Source of the DNA: Arthrobacter agilis
GTDB taxonomy: Bacteria; Actinomycetota; Actinomycetes; Actinomycetales; Micrococcaceae
Assembly: GCF_002157505.1 (NCBI RefSeq)
Contig: NZ_NFSC01000030.1
Coordinates: forward strand, 372,001-436,000
Direction: 5' to 3'
Length of the DNA stretch: 64,000 bases
The first letter of the stretch is position 1. Each line of letters opens with the position of its first letter. This document shows positions 16,873-24,176 of the stretch, one piece after another. Made by a program: the position numbers and the translations under genes. Below the pieces are notes generated by a model. That model was not told where the DNA came from. It saw only the letters and a list, made by a program, of their open reading frames with translations, and ran no database searches.

Positions 16873-17016
16873 TCCGTGCGGGTCCCCTGGGCCTCGCCGT
16901 CGTGCCGGACGTCGTCGTTCTGTCGACGTGCAGTGCATCCTCTCGTAGGCCCGCATGTCCGAATATGACGGAGGCCACTGGCGCACCCGATGCCCGGTGC
17001 GCTTAGCTGTAGCCAT

Positions 17017-17113
17017 AACCATCCCGAGCGGCCGAGAGACCTGGATCGACGACGCCGCAGCAACCCTCCCCGTGTAGCAACGGGGAACGGTGCTACTGCC
17101 AGGACCGATGGAG
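17017..17113 (+). ncRNA. SAM-I (S-box) riboswitch aptamer
   Basis: The sequence carries the S-box core in order: GAGCGGCCGAGAGACCTGG, GACGCCGCAGCAACC, a variable P3 hairpin (CCCCGTGTAGCAACGGGG), GGTGCTACTGCCAGGACC, and P1 closed by CCATC (17019-17023) with GATGG (17107-17111). SAM-I aptamers shut down methionine and sulfur uptake genes when S-adenosylmethionine is plentiful. It stands about 105 bp before an ABC transporter/monooxygenase operon, which it should control. Confidence 0.88.
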
Positions 17114-17171
17114 AAGCTACACGCTTTCGTTGGTCTCCCCTCCCGTGCTTCCGCACGCCCGGGTGATCGCT

Positions 17172-17213
17172 GGCTGTCCTGTTTGCCCTCCATCGGGCGA
17201 TGATTCAGGAGCC
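17172..17213 (+). promoter_or_regulatory. Predicted expression platform of the SAM-I riboswitch
   Basis: CCGATGGAG (17105-17113), the 3' side of aptamer P1, is perfectly complementary to CTCCATCGG (17188-17196). If SAM stabilises P1, that segment is free to form GCCC (17185-17188) with GGGC (17195-17198), extended by TCCTG (17177-17181) with CAGGA (17206-17210). This would hide the AGGAG ribosome binding site of the GTG start at 17218. Without SAM the alternative 9-bp pairing would free it. This reads as translational control; it is a manual fold. Confidence 0.6.
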
Positions 17214-17217
17214 CCGC

Positions 17218-18858
17218 GTGACAACAGCAAGTCCCAGCACACCCCGTAGCCTCGCGCTGCTCGCAGCAGCGGCAGGCCTTCTCCTCACCACATCGGGCTG
17301 CGGAGGATCAGCCGCAGCCAGCGAGGACGACACGTTCGTCTTCGCCACCGGCAAGGACATCTCCTGCCTCGACCCCCACGTGGATGGCGACATGCCCCAG
17401 GCCTCGATCGCGGCGAACTACCTCGACTCCCTGGTCTCCCAGGACAGCGAGGGTGCCATCCACCCGTGGCTCGCCACGGACTGGTCGGTGTCCGACGACG
17501 GCCTCACCTACACCTTCACGGTGCGCGACGACGTCTGGTTCACGGACGGCACGAAGCTCACCGCGGAGGCGGTCAAGGCGAACCTCGACCACATGGTCGA
17601 CCCGGACACGCAGTCCGGCACGGCCGGCGGTTACCTCAAGCCCTACACCTCCACCGAGGTCGTCGACGACACCACGGCGGTCGTCACCCTCAACCGTCCC
17701 TACGCGGCGTTCCTCGAGGTACTCGCCCAGCCGTTCCTCGGCATCGAGTCACCCGAGGCCCTCAAGCGTCCGCGGGCCGAGAACTGCAATGCGCCGGTCG
17801 GCTCGGGCCCGTACAAGATCGTCGACTACGTGCCGCAGTCGAAGGTCAGCCTCGTCCGCAACGAGGACTACAACTCGGCGCCTCCCTACGCGAAGCACCA
17901 GGGCCCGGCGCACATCGAGAAGATCGAGTGGCGAATCGTCCCCGAGGATTCCACGCGCTACGGACTCCTCCGCGCCGGACAGGTGGACGCCCTCGACCTC
18001 ATGCCGTCGGTTCACTTCGACGAGGCAGAGGCCGATCCGAACGTCGAACTCATCCTGCAGGACCGGCCCGGCAACCCGACGAACCTGATCCTGAACACCA
18101 CGCGCGCACCGTTCGACGACCTCAACGTCCGCAAGGCCTTCCTGCGCAGCGCCTATGTGGACGCGGGCATCAACAGCGTGTACTTCGGCACCGTGACCCG
18201 GGCGGGCGGACCACTGAGCTCCACCACCGGCTTCTACTCCCCCGACTTCGAGCACGTCTACGATCCCGACCCCGACGAGGCTGCACGCCTGCTCGACGAA
18301 GCCGGCTGGACCGAACGCGACGACGAGGGCTACCGCGTGAAGGACGGCAAGCGCCTGACGGTGCACTTCCCCTACACGCCGGACTGGTGGCCCACGGCGC
18401 ACCAGGCCCTGGTCACCCAGATCCAGGCGACGGCGAAGAAGGCAGGGTTCGAGGTGCTGATCGAGAACGGCGACGGTGCCAGCGTCAGCGAGCTCGGCAA
18501 CAACTTCGAGTACGACCTCCGCGCCGACTACTGGAACACCAACACCGCTGACGTGCTTCGCATCGTCTTCTCCTCGGAGTACACCGAGTCGGCGGGCTTC
18601 GTGCCGAATGGCTCGGGCTTCCGCAACCCGGAACTCGACGGCATCCTCAACGACGCACTCGCCACGGACGACCCGGAGGTCCGCAAGGACCTCTACTACC
18701 AGGCGCAGCAGATCGTGAGCGACAACGCCCTCCAGCTCCCGCTCTACAACCAGGCCAGCCAGGTGGCGCTCCGCAGGGACCGCTTCACCTCCCTCGCCCT
18801 CGAGCCGAGCCTCTCCCTCCCCTACCTCTACGACGTCACGGTGGTCGATTCCGAATGA
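17218..18858 (+). CDS. ABC transporter substrate-binding lipoprotein (peptide/nickel family 5)
   Basis: A 546-residue family-5 solute-binding protein. A lipoprotein signal ends TSGC with Cys28. The mature start FVFATGKDISCLDPHVDGDMPQ and AYAAFLEVLAQPFLGIESPEAL-type segments fit DppA/GsiB-like proteins. The GTG at 17218 is preceded by AGGAG with good spacing; an in-frame ATG at 17200 lacks one. It is the first gene behind a SAM-I riboswitch and begins an operon whose last gene is an SfnB/DszC-like monooxygenase, so its ligand is probably an organosulfur compound rather than a peptide. That is inference. Confidence 0.88.
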   Translation: MTTASPSTPRSLALLAAAAGLLLTTSGCGGSAAASEDDTFVFATGKDISCLDPHVDGDMPQASIAANYLDSLVSQDSEGAIHPWLATDWSVSDDGLTYTFTVRDDVWFTDGTKLTAEAVKANLDHMVDPDTQSGTAGGYLKPYTSTEVVDDTTAVVTLNRPYAAFLEVLAQPFLGIESPEALKRPRAENCNAPVGSGPYKIVDYVPQSKVSLVRNEDYNSAPPYAKHQGPAHIEKIEWRIVPEDSTRYGLLRAGQVDALDLMPSVHFDEAEADPNVELILQDRPGNPTNLILNTTRAPFDDLNVRKAFLRSAYVDAGINSVYFGTVTRAGGPLSSTTGFYSPDFEHVYDPDPDEAARLLDEAGWTERDDEGYRVKDGKRLTVHFPYTPDWWPTAHQALVTQIQATAKKAGFEVLIENGDGASVSELGNNFEYDLRADYWNTNTADVLRIVFSSEYTESAGFVPNGSGFRNPELDGILNDALATDDPEVRKDLYYQAQQIVSDNALQLPLYNQASQVALRRDRFTSLALEPSLSLPYLYDVTVVDSE

Positions 18859-19856
18859 GCACTTCCTCCCTCGATTCCCTCAGCGCGGCACCCCGCACCA
18901 CCGCGACCGTCGGCAGTGCCGGCAGCGTCATCCTCCGACGGGTCGCCGGCAGTGTCTTCGTCCTCTGGGCGGCCGTGACCCTCACGTTCTTCGTCCTCCG
19001 CCTCACACCCGGTGATCCGGTCACCGCGATCCTGGGCGGCGCGGGTTCGTCGCCGTCCCCCGAGACCGTGGCGGCGGTCCGGGCGGAGTACGGGCTGGAC
19101 CAGCCGGTCCTCGTCCAGTACTTCAGCTACCTCGGCAACCTCGTCACCGGGGACTTCGGAGTGTCCTACATCTTCAAGGTCCCCGTCGTGGAGATCATCG
19201 GCCCGCAGATCCTTCCCACGCTGCAGCTCGCCGGACTCGCCATGGTCTTCGCGTGGGCGATCGCACTGGCCTTCACACTCCTGACGGTGGGCCGCGGGCG
19301 TGTGCTTGACGGCGTCGGCCGCGCGGTCGAGGTGTTCTCCGCATCCCTCCCCCAGTTCTGGGTCGGCATCATGCTCGCTGTCGTCTTCGCCGTCATTCTC
19401 GGCTGGTTCCCGGTCGCCGGTAACGACGGCTTCAAGTCGCTCGTGCTGCCGGCGCTGTCGCTCGCAATCCCCCTGGCAGGGTTCATCGCCCAGGTGACGC
19501 GGTCCTCCTTCGACGACGCCCTCGCGCAACCGTTCGTCCTCAGTGCCCGGGCCCGCGGCCTGAGCGACACGGCGGTCCGGATCACGCACGCACTGCGCCA
19601 CGCGATCCTTCCCGGTCTCACGCTCTCAGCCTGGGCGGTGGGCTCGCTCGTCAGTTCCGCCGTCGTCGCCGAGATCATCTTCGCCCGCCCAGGCCTCGGC
19701 CGGTCCCTCGTGGACGCCATCGTGAACCGCGACCTGCCCATCACCCTCGCGGTGGTGTTCATCACCGCAGCGGTCTACATCCTCGTGAACCTCGCCGTGG
19801 ACCTCCTCTACCGCGTGGTCGACCCCCGCACGAACCCGAAGGGATCAGCAGCATGA
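18855..19856 (+). CDS. ABC transporter permease (DppB/OppB type)
   Basis: A 333-residue inner-membrane permease with six helices. The conserved LRLTPGDPVTAILG segment opens the first extracellular loop, and the EAA-type coupling region lies at SARARGLSDTAVRITHALRHAILPGLTL. The C-terminal PRTNPKG ending is typical of DppB-like subunits. The ATG overlaps the binding-protein stop as ATGA. It pairs with the next gene to form the channel. Confidence 0.92.
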   Translation: MSTSSLDSLSAAPRTTATVGSAGSVILRRVAGSVFVLWAAVTLTFFVLRLTPGDPVTAILGGAGSSPSPETVAAVRAEYGLDQPVLVQYFSYLGNLVTGDFGVSYIFKVPVVEIIGPQILPTLQLAGLAMVFAWAIALAFTLLTVGRGRVLDGVGRAVEVFSASLPQFWVGIMLAVVFAVILGWFPVAGNDGFKSLVLPALSLAIPLAGFIAQVTRSSFDDALAQPFVLSARARGLSDTAVRITHALRHAILPGLTLSAWAVGSLVSSAVVAEIIFARPGLGRSLVDAIVNRDLPITLAVVFITAAVYILVNLAVDLLYRVVDPRTNPKGSAA

Positions 19857-20752
19857 GCCTCACCCTCGACCCCACCACGACGGCGGAGGGCGGCACCGCC
19901 GCTCCCTCGTCGCCCGTACCGGCCCCCTCGCGTGCAGGACGCCTGGTCCGCAACACGCCGATCGGTGTCTGGATCGCCGCCGCGCTCCTCGCCTTCCTCG
20001 TGCTCGCCGCCATCGCTCCGTCCGTGTTCCTGCGACAGGATCCCTTCGAGATCGACCCCGCCAACGCCTTCCAGTCACCCAACGCCCTCCATCTGTTCGG
20101 CACGGACCAGAACGGCCGTGATGTCTTCTCCCGCGTCATCGCCGGCACGGGGCAGTCGCTGCTGCTCGGCCTCGCCGCCACGGCGATCGGGCTGATCCTC
20201 GGCGGCGCGCTCGGCATCACCGCCGGTGTCTCCGGCAAGTGGCTGGACTCGGCGATCTGCCGCTTCGTCGAGGTGCTGTTCGCCTTCCCAGGCCTGCTTC
20301 TGGCCCTGATCGTCATCGCGGTGTCCGGCACCGGCGTCGTTACCGCCGCCATCGCCGTCGGGGTCGGTTCCGCCCCCGGTTATGCAAGGATGCTCCGCAC
20401 CCAGACCCTGCAGGTCGTGGCAGCTCCGTATGTGGAAACAGCCCTGTCGCTCGGCAGGTCCCGGTCCCACATCCTCTGGCACACGATCGTCCCCAACGTG
20501 GGACGCCCCCTCTTCGTCCTCGTGACCCTCGGCATCGGGCAGGCCATCGTCTGGGCGTCGTCGCTGAGCTTCCTCGGACTGGGCGCGCAGCCGCCTGCCG
20601 CGGAGTGGGGCGCCATGCTCGCCGACGGACGCAACTACCTCCAGGTCGCCTGGTGGATCGCGGCCTTCCCCGGCATCTTCATCACCCTGGCCGCGCTGAC
20701 CACCACCGTGGTGGGCCACCACCTGCAGCGCCGACTCGAAGCAGAGGTCTGA
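19853..20752 (+). CDS. ABC transporter permease (DppC/OppC type)
   Basis: A 299-residue DppC-like permease: DPFEIDPANAFQSPNALHLFGTDQNGRDVFSRVIAGTGQSLLLG is the classic beginning of the periplasmic region. The coupling motif is ETALSLGRSRSHILWHTIVPNVGRPL and the end is GARWGAMLADGRNYL-like (EWGAMLADGRNYLQVAWW). The ATG overlaps the previous gene by 4 bp. It ends 1 bp before the ATPase gene, giving a tightly coupled operon. Confidence 0.92.
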   Translation: MSLTLDPTTTAEGGTAAPSSPVPAPSRAGRLVRNTPIGVWIAAALLAFLVLAAIAPSVFLRQDPFEIDPANAFQSPNALHLFGTDQNGRDVFSRVIAGTGQSLLLGLAATAIGLILGGALGITAGVSGKWLDSAICRFVEVLFAFPGLLLALIVIAVSGTGVVTAAIAVGVGSAPGYARMLRTQTLQVVAAPYVETALSLGRSRSHILWHTIVPNVGRPLFVLVTLGIGQAIVWASSLSFLGLGAQPPAAEWGAMLADGRNYLQVAWWIAAFPGIFITLAALTTTVVGHHLQRRLEAEV

Positions 20753-20753
20753 C

Positions 20754-22673
20754 ATGACTGAGAACACCAGCGGCACCGCAGGGCAGCAGCCCCTGCTCGC
20801 CATCGACAACCTGAACGTCTCCTTCATCACGCCGCGCGGCACGGTCGACGTCGTCCGCGACGTCTCGCTGGCCCTCGCGCCGGGCAAGGCACTGGCCCTC
20901 GTGGGCGAGTCGGGCTCCGGCAAGACCGTCACGGCCCGCACGCTCGTGGGGCTCAACGCGACCAACGCCCGGGTGACCGCCGACCGCCTCGACGTCCTCG
21001 GCCACGACGCGACCCGCCTGTCGGAACGGCAGTGGCGCGGACTGCGCGGCAAGGACATCGGCTACGTGCTGCAGGATGCCCTCGTGTCCCTCGATCCCCT
21101 GCGGACGGTGGGCCAGGAGATCGACGAGGCCCTCCGGGCACACGGTGTTCGCGGCAAGGCCGAGCGACAGGAACGGGTCCACACCGCCCTGCGGGACGCC
21201 GGGATCCCCGACCCCGAGGTCCGTGCGCGGCAGCGCTCCGGCGAACTGTCCGGCGGCCTGCGCCAGCGTGCACTGATCGCCCAGGCCACGGTGCTCAACC
21301 CGCAGCTCGTGATCGCCGACGAACCCACCACTGCTCTGGACGCCACCGTTCAGGCGCAGATCCTGGAGTTGCTGGCCGGCCTGAAGCAGCAGGGCCGCGG
21401 GCTCATCTTCATCTCGCACGACCTCGCCGTCGTCAGCCACCTCGCGGACGAGATCGCCGTCATGCAGAACGGGCGCATCGTGGAATCCGGTCGGGCCTCC
21501 GAGGTGCTGAGCAACCCGCGCCACGAGTACACGCGCCAGCTGATCGATGCCGTGCCCTCCGCTGCCGGCAAGGGCACTCGGCTGTCCGCCGTGCCGCGGG
21601 TCTCGGTGACCTCCCGGCCCACGCGGCTCTCCGCATTCTCCGACGCGGCACCGGCCCTCGAGGCCCGCAACCTCGTGAAGACCTACGCCTCGCCGGACGG
21701 CACGCGCCGCACCGTGGTCGACGACGTCTCCTTCACGGTTCCTGCGGGGAAGACCCTGGGCATCGTCGGCGAATCGGGATCGGGGAAGTCGACGACAGCG
21801 CGCATCGCGCTCGGCCTCACCGAACCCGACGCCGGAACCGTCACCCTCGGGGGTCTGCCGTGGGTAGGGCACGCCGAAGGCACGGCAAGCGTCCTTGCCG
21901 ATCGCGGAGTCCTGCCCGATCACGGAGTCCTTGTCGATCGCGGGGAGCGCCGGGGGCGCCGGGCGTCCGGGCTCACCGGGCTCACCGGGCTCACCGGGCT
22001 CACCGGGCCCGCCGGCGGCCGCCGTGCTCGGGGTGCGACCGCTGCGACTGCTGCGGCCACCGTGACCGAGGATCTCCGCCGACCGCACCGGCCCGACATC
22101 CAGCTCGTCAACCAGGATCCGCTGAGTTCCTTCGACCCGCGCTTCAGCGTGGGCCGGGTCATCACGGACGCCCTGGACGCCGGAGCCGTGGGAACGCCCG
22201 GCGAGCGGCGGGACCGTGCGGCCGCACTCCTCGGTCAGGTCGGCCTGCCGCTCGATCTCATCGAACGGCGGCCCCTCACCCTCTCGGGCGGGCAGCGCCA
22301 ACGCGTAGCGATCGCCCGTGCCCTCGCGCTCCAGCCACGTGTCCTGCTGCTCGACGAGCCTGTTTCCGCTCTCGACGTCTCGATCCAGGCGCAGGTCCTG
22401 GACCTTCTCGCGGACCTGCAGGAGCAGCTCGGGTTGAGCTACCTCTTTATCAGCCACGACCTCGGTGTCATCCACCACGTGAGCGACGACGTCCTGGTCC
22501 TCAAGGACGGCCGCGTGGTCGAATCCGGCAGCGCCGAGGCGATCTTCACTACTCCGACCACGGACTACACCCGGGCGCTGCTCGCAGCCGTGCCGGACAT
22601 GCCCGAGCGCCAGGCTGCCGTCGTCGTTCCCGGCGCCCCGTCCGCGCAGAACGAAGCGGGAGCCGGCCGATGA
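20754..22673 (+). CDS. Fused double ATP-binding subunit of the ABC transporter (DppD-DppF type)
   Basis: A 639-residue fusion of two nucleotide-binding domains. Domain 1 has Walker A GESGSGKT (51-58), signature LSGGLRQR (about 165) and Walker B VIADEPTTALD. Domain 2 has Walker A GESGSGKS (about 340), signature LSGGQRQR (about 510) and LLLDEPVSALD. Between Walker A and the Q-loop (LVNQDPLSSFDPR) domain 2 carries about 60 extra residues not expected in the family. These include three VL-x-D-x-G units from an 18-bp tandem repeat (21891-21944) and four GLT units from a 9-bp repeat (21969-22004). All catalytic motifs remain intact, so it is probably functional, with a loop extruded from the domain. 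Confidence 0.9.
   Translation: MTENTSGTAGQQPLLAIDNLNVSFITPRGTVDVVRDVSLALAPGKALALVGESGSGKTVTARTLVGLNATNARVTADRLDVLGHDATRLSERQWRGLRGKDIGYVLQDALVSLDPLRTVGQEIDEALRAHGVRGKAERQERVHTALRDAGIPDPEVRARQRSGELSGGLRQRALIAQATVLNPQLVIADEPTTALDATVQAQILELLAGLKQQGRGLIFISHDLAVVSHLADEIAVMQNGRIVESGRASEVLSNPRHEYTRQLIDAVPSAAGKGTRLSAVPRVSVTSRPTRLSAFSDAAPALEARNLVKTYASPDGTRRTVVDDVSFTVPAGKTLGIVGESGSGKSTTARIALGLTEPDAGTVTLGGLPWVGHAEGTASVLADRGVLPDHGVLVDRGERRGRRASGLTGLTGLTGLTGPAGGRRARGATAATAAATVTEDLRRPHRPDIQLVNQDPLSSFDPRFSVGRVITDALDAGAVGTPGERRDRAAALLGQVGLPLDLIERRPLTLSGGQRQRVAIARALALQPRVLLLDEPVSALDVSIQAQVLDLLADLQEQLGLSYLFISHDLGVIHHVSDDVLVLKDGRVVESGSAEAIFTTPTTDYTRALLAAVPDMPERQAAVVVPGAPSAQNEAGAGR
21891..22004 (+). repeat. Two in-frame tandem repeats inside the double ATPase gene
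   Basis: Three 18-bp units of the form GTCCTTGCCGATCGCGGA run from 21891 to 21944, and four exact 9-bp units GGGCTCACC from 21969 to 22004. Both unit lengths are multiples of three, so changes in copy number keep the frame. They encode VLADRG-VLPDHG-VLVDRG and (GLT)x4. Confidence 0.9.
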
Positions 22674-22750
22674 CCGCCTGCGCCACCGACGGCCGGTTCG
22701 CCGTCGTCGCGTCCCCGTCCGCACAGAATCCAGCAGGAGCTGACCGATGA
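22670..22750 (+). CDS. 26-codon ORF between ATPase and monooxygenase genes
   Basis: This tiny frame overlaps the ATPase stop (ATGA) and the next start (ATGA), and would encode MTACATDGRFAVVASPSAQN and six more residues. It looks like a copy of the end of the ATPase gene plus its junction: the ATPase ends AAVVVPGAPSAQNEAGAGR and this ORF ends AVVASPSAQNPAGADR, and both are followed by GATGACCGCC at a distance of 77 bp. It may be translated only to carry ribosomes from gene to gene. No function is claimed. Confidence 0.45.
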   Translation: MTACATDGRFAVVASPSAQNPAGADR

Positions 22751-23979
22751 CCGCCGAAACCCTGACCGCACCCGTGACCTACGGCCGACTCGCGGAACGC
22801 TTCCGCCCCCTGTTCGAGGAGATCGCGGCCGGCGCCGCGGAGCGCGAGGGCGAGCGGATCCTGCTGCACCGGCAGGTGCGCCAGCTGGCCGACGCGGGCT
22901 TCACCGCGCTGCGGGTTCCCGTCGAGCTCGGAGGTGGTGGCCTCTCGGCCCCGCAGTTCTTCCGGCTGCTCATCGAACTCGCTGCCGCCGAGTCGAACCT
23001 CGCGCAGGCCCTTCGGTCCCACATCGCGTTCGTCGAGGACCGGCTCTACGCGAACGATACTGTCTGGCTGCGCCGCGTCGCCGAGGGAGCGGTGCTGGGC
23101 AACGCGTGGACCGAGACCGGACCTGTCGCCGTCGGCGGTGTCAGCACCACCATCACGCGCGACGGCGACGACTACCGCGTCGACGGCACGAAGTACTACA
23201 CGACCGGAAGCCTGTACGCCGACTGGATCCAGACGGGCGCGCGCACGGACGACGGCGTCGACGTGATCGCCCTCGTGCGGCGGGATGCGCCCGGGGTCGA
23301 GGTCATCGACGACTGGGACGGGTTCGGCCAGCGCCTGACCGCAAGCGGAACATCCGTCTTCCGGAACGTCGTCGTGCCTGCCGAGGACGTCATCATCGAG
23401 GCGGACCACCCGCCGTACGACACGGGCGTCTACCAGCTCATCCATGTCGCAACGCTTGCGGGGATCGCCCGCGCAGCTGTCCGGGACGTGGCTGCGGAGG
23501 TGCGTGGAAGGACCCGCACCTTCAGCCACGGGAACGGTACAAGACCCAGTGAGGACATCCAGGTGCAGCAGGTAGTGGGGGAAGTCTCGGCTCTCGCGTT
23601 CGCGTCCGAGGCTGCTGCACTCCGGGTGGCCGAACTGGTGCAGGAGGCCTACGAGGCACACCTCGACCTCCCGCGCGAGGAGGCGGACTCTGCCGCAGTA
23701 GCGGTGGAATTCGCTTCCTCACAGGCACAGATCGTAGTGACGGAGCAGGTCCAGCGTGCTGCCTCGACGATCTTCAACGCTCTCGGCGCATCGTCGACCC
23801 GCAAGGGCCTCCAGCTCGACCGGCACTGGCGGAACGCCCGCACCATCTCCTCGCACAACCCCGTGATCTACAAGTCGAGGATCGTCGGCGACTGGGAGAT
23901 CAACGGGACCGTGCCGGAGTTCGTGTGGCGGGCGGGCAATGCCCCGGGGACGACGGCGGGGACCGGCGCGGGCGCGTAG
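22747..23979 (+). CDS. Acyl-CoA-dehydrogenase-fold flavin monooxygenase (SfnB/DszC-like)
   Basis: A 410-residue protein of the acyl-CoA dehydrogenase superfamily, in the sulfur-acquisition branch (SfnB, DszC). It has an N-terminal helical domain with LRVPVELGGGGLSAPQFFRLLIELA and middle strands NAWTETGPVAVGG and DGTKYYTTGSLYADWIQTGA. The C-terminal helical part ends RHWRNARTISSHNPVIYKSRIVGDW, where relatives have the DRHWRNART flavin-contact motif. Members use reduced FMN to oxidise organosulfur compounds such as dimethyl sulfone or dibenzothiophene. Being last in a SAM-riboswitch operon with an importer supports release of sulfur from an imported compound. Which compound is unknown. Confidence 0.85.
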   Translation: MTAETLTAPVTYGRLAERFRPLFEEIAAGAAEREGERILLHRQVRQLADAGFTALRVPVELGGGGLSAPQFFRLLIELAAAESNLAQALRSHIAFVEDRLYANDTVWLRRVAEGAVLGNAWTETGPVAVGGVSTTITRDGDDYRVDGTKYYTTGSLYADWIQTGARTDDGVDVIALVRRDAPGVEVIDDWDGFGQRLTASGTSVFRNVVVPAEDVIIEADHPPYDTGVYQLIHVATLAGIARAAVRDVAAEVRGRTRTFSHGNGTRPSEDIQVQQVVGEVSALAFASEAAALRVAELVQEAYEAHLDLPREEADSAAVAVEFASSQAQIVVTEQVQRAASTIFNALGASSTRKGLQLDRHWRNARTISSHNPVIYKSRIVGDWEINGTVPEFVWRAGNAPGTTAGTGAGA

Positions 23980-24095
23980 TGCGGGGGCTGGTTCGGGCGC
24001 GTAGCGCGGGGCTGGTGCGGGTGTAAGGAGGGGTAAGTGTTGCCGGGCAGATCGCCCCTGGTTTTCGGGCGAGGTGTAGGATTTACCCCTTCGTA

Positions 24096-24126
24096 TGTGG
24101 ATAAAGAGCGCCGCTAGTTGTCCACA
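24096..24126. promoter_or_regulatory. Inverted pair of DnaA-box-like 9-mers
   Basis: TGTGGATAA (24096-24104, i.e. TTATCCACA on the minus strand) and TTGTCCACA (24118-24126) face each other across 13 bp; together they form the inverted repeat TATGTGGA...TCCACATA. TTATCCACA and TTGTCCACA are the established enterobacterial and actinobacterial DnaA box sequences. There is no dnaA or dnaN here, so a titration or regulatory site, or chance, is more likely than an origin. Confidence 0.45.
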
Positions 24127-24176
24127 TAGGCTTCCGGGGCCGCTGGAGTAGTACATATGTTCGATAAATTTGGGGT

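Noticed and set aside
16981-17002. GCGCACC...GGTGCGC hairpin before the SAM-I aptamer as an extra regulatory element
   Set aside because: A short 7-bp stem of kinds frequent in this base composition; it falls outside the aptamer and I see no partner strand.
17200-17217. ATG at 17200 as the start of the binding-protein gene
   Set aside because: No ribosome binding site precedes it, and it would lie inside the riboswitch platform, whereas GTG at 17218 has AGGAG at normal spacing.
21969-22004. 9-bp GGGCTCACC repeats considered as regulatory iterons
   Set aside because: They lie inside an uninterrupted ATPase coding frame and translate to GLT units; no replication gene is nearby.
23960-24030. 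Imperfect repeat GGCGCGTAG-GCGGGG-CTGGT at the end of the monooxygenase gene
   Set aside because: A short imperfect duplication of the GC-rich gene end; no structural or coding role can be supported.
24096-24126. DnaA-box pair considered as a chromosomal origin
   Set aside because: Only two boxes, no AT-rich unwinding region of useful length and no dnaA, dnaN, rpmH or parAB genes nearby.
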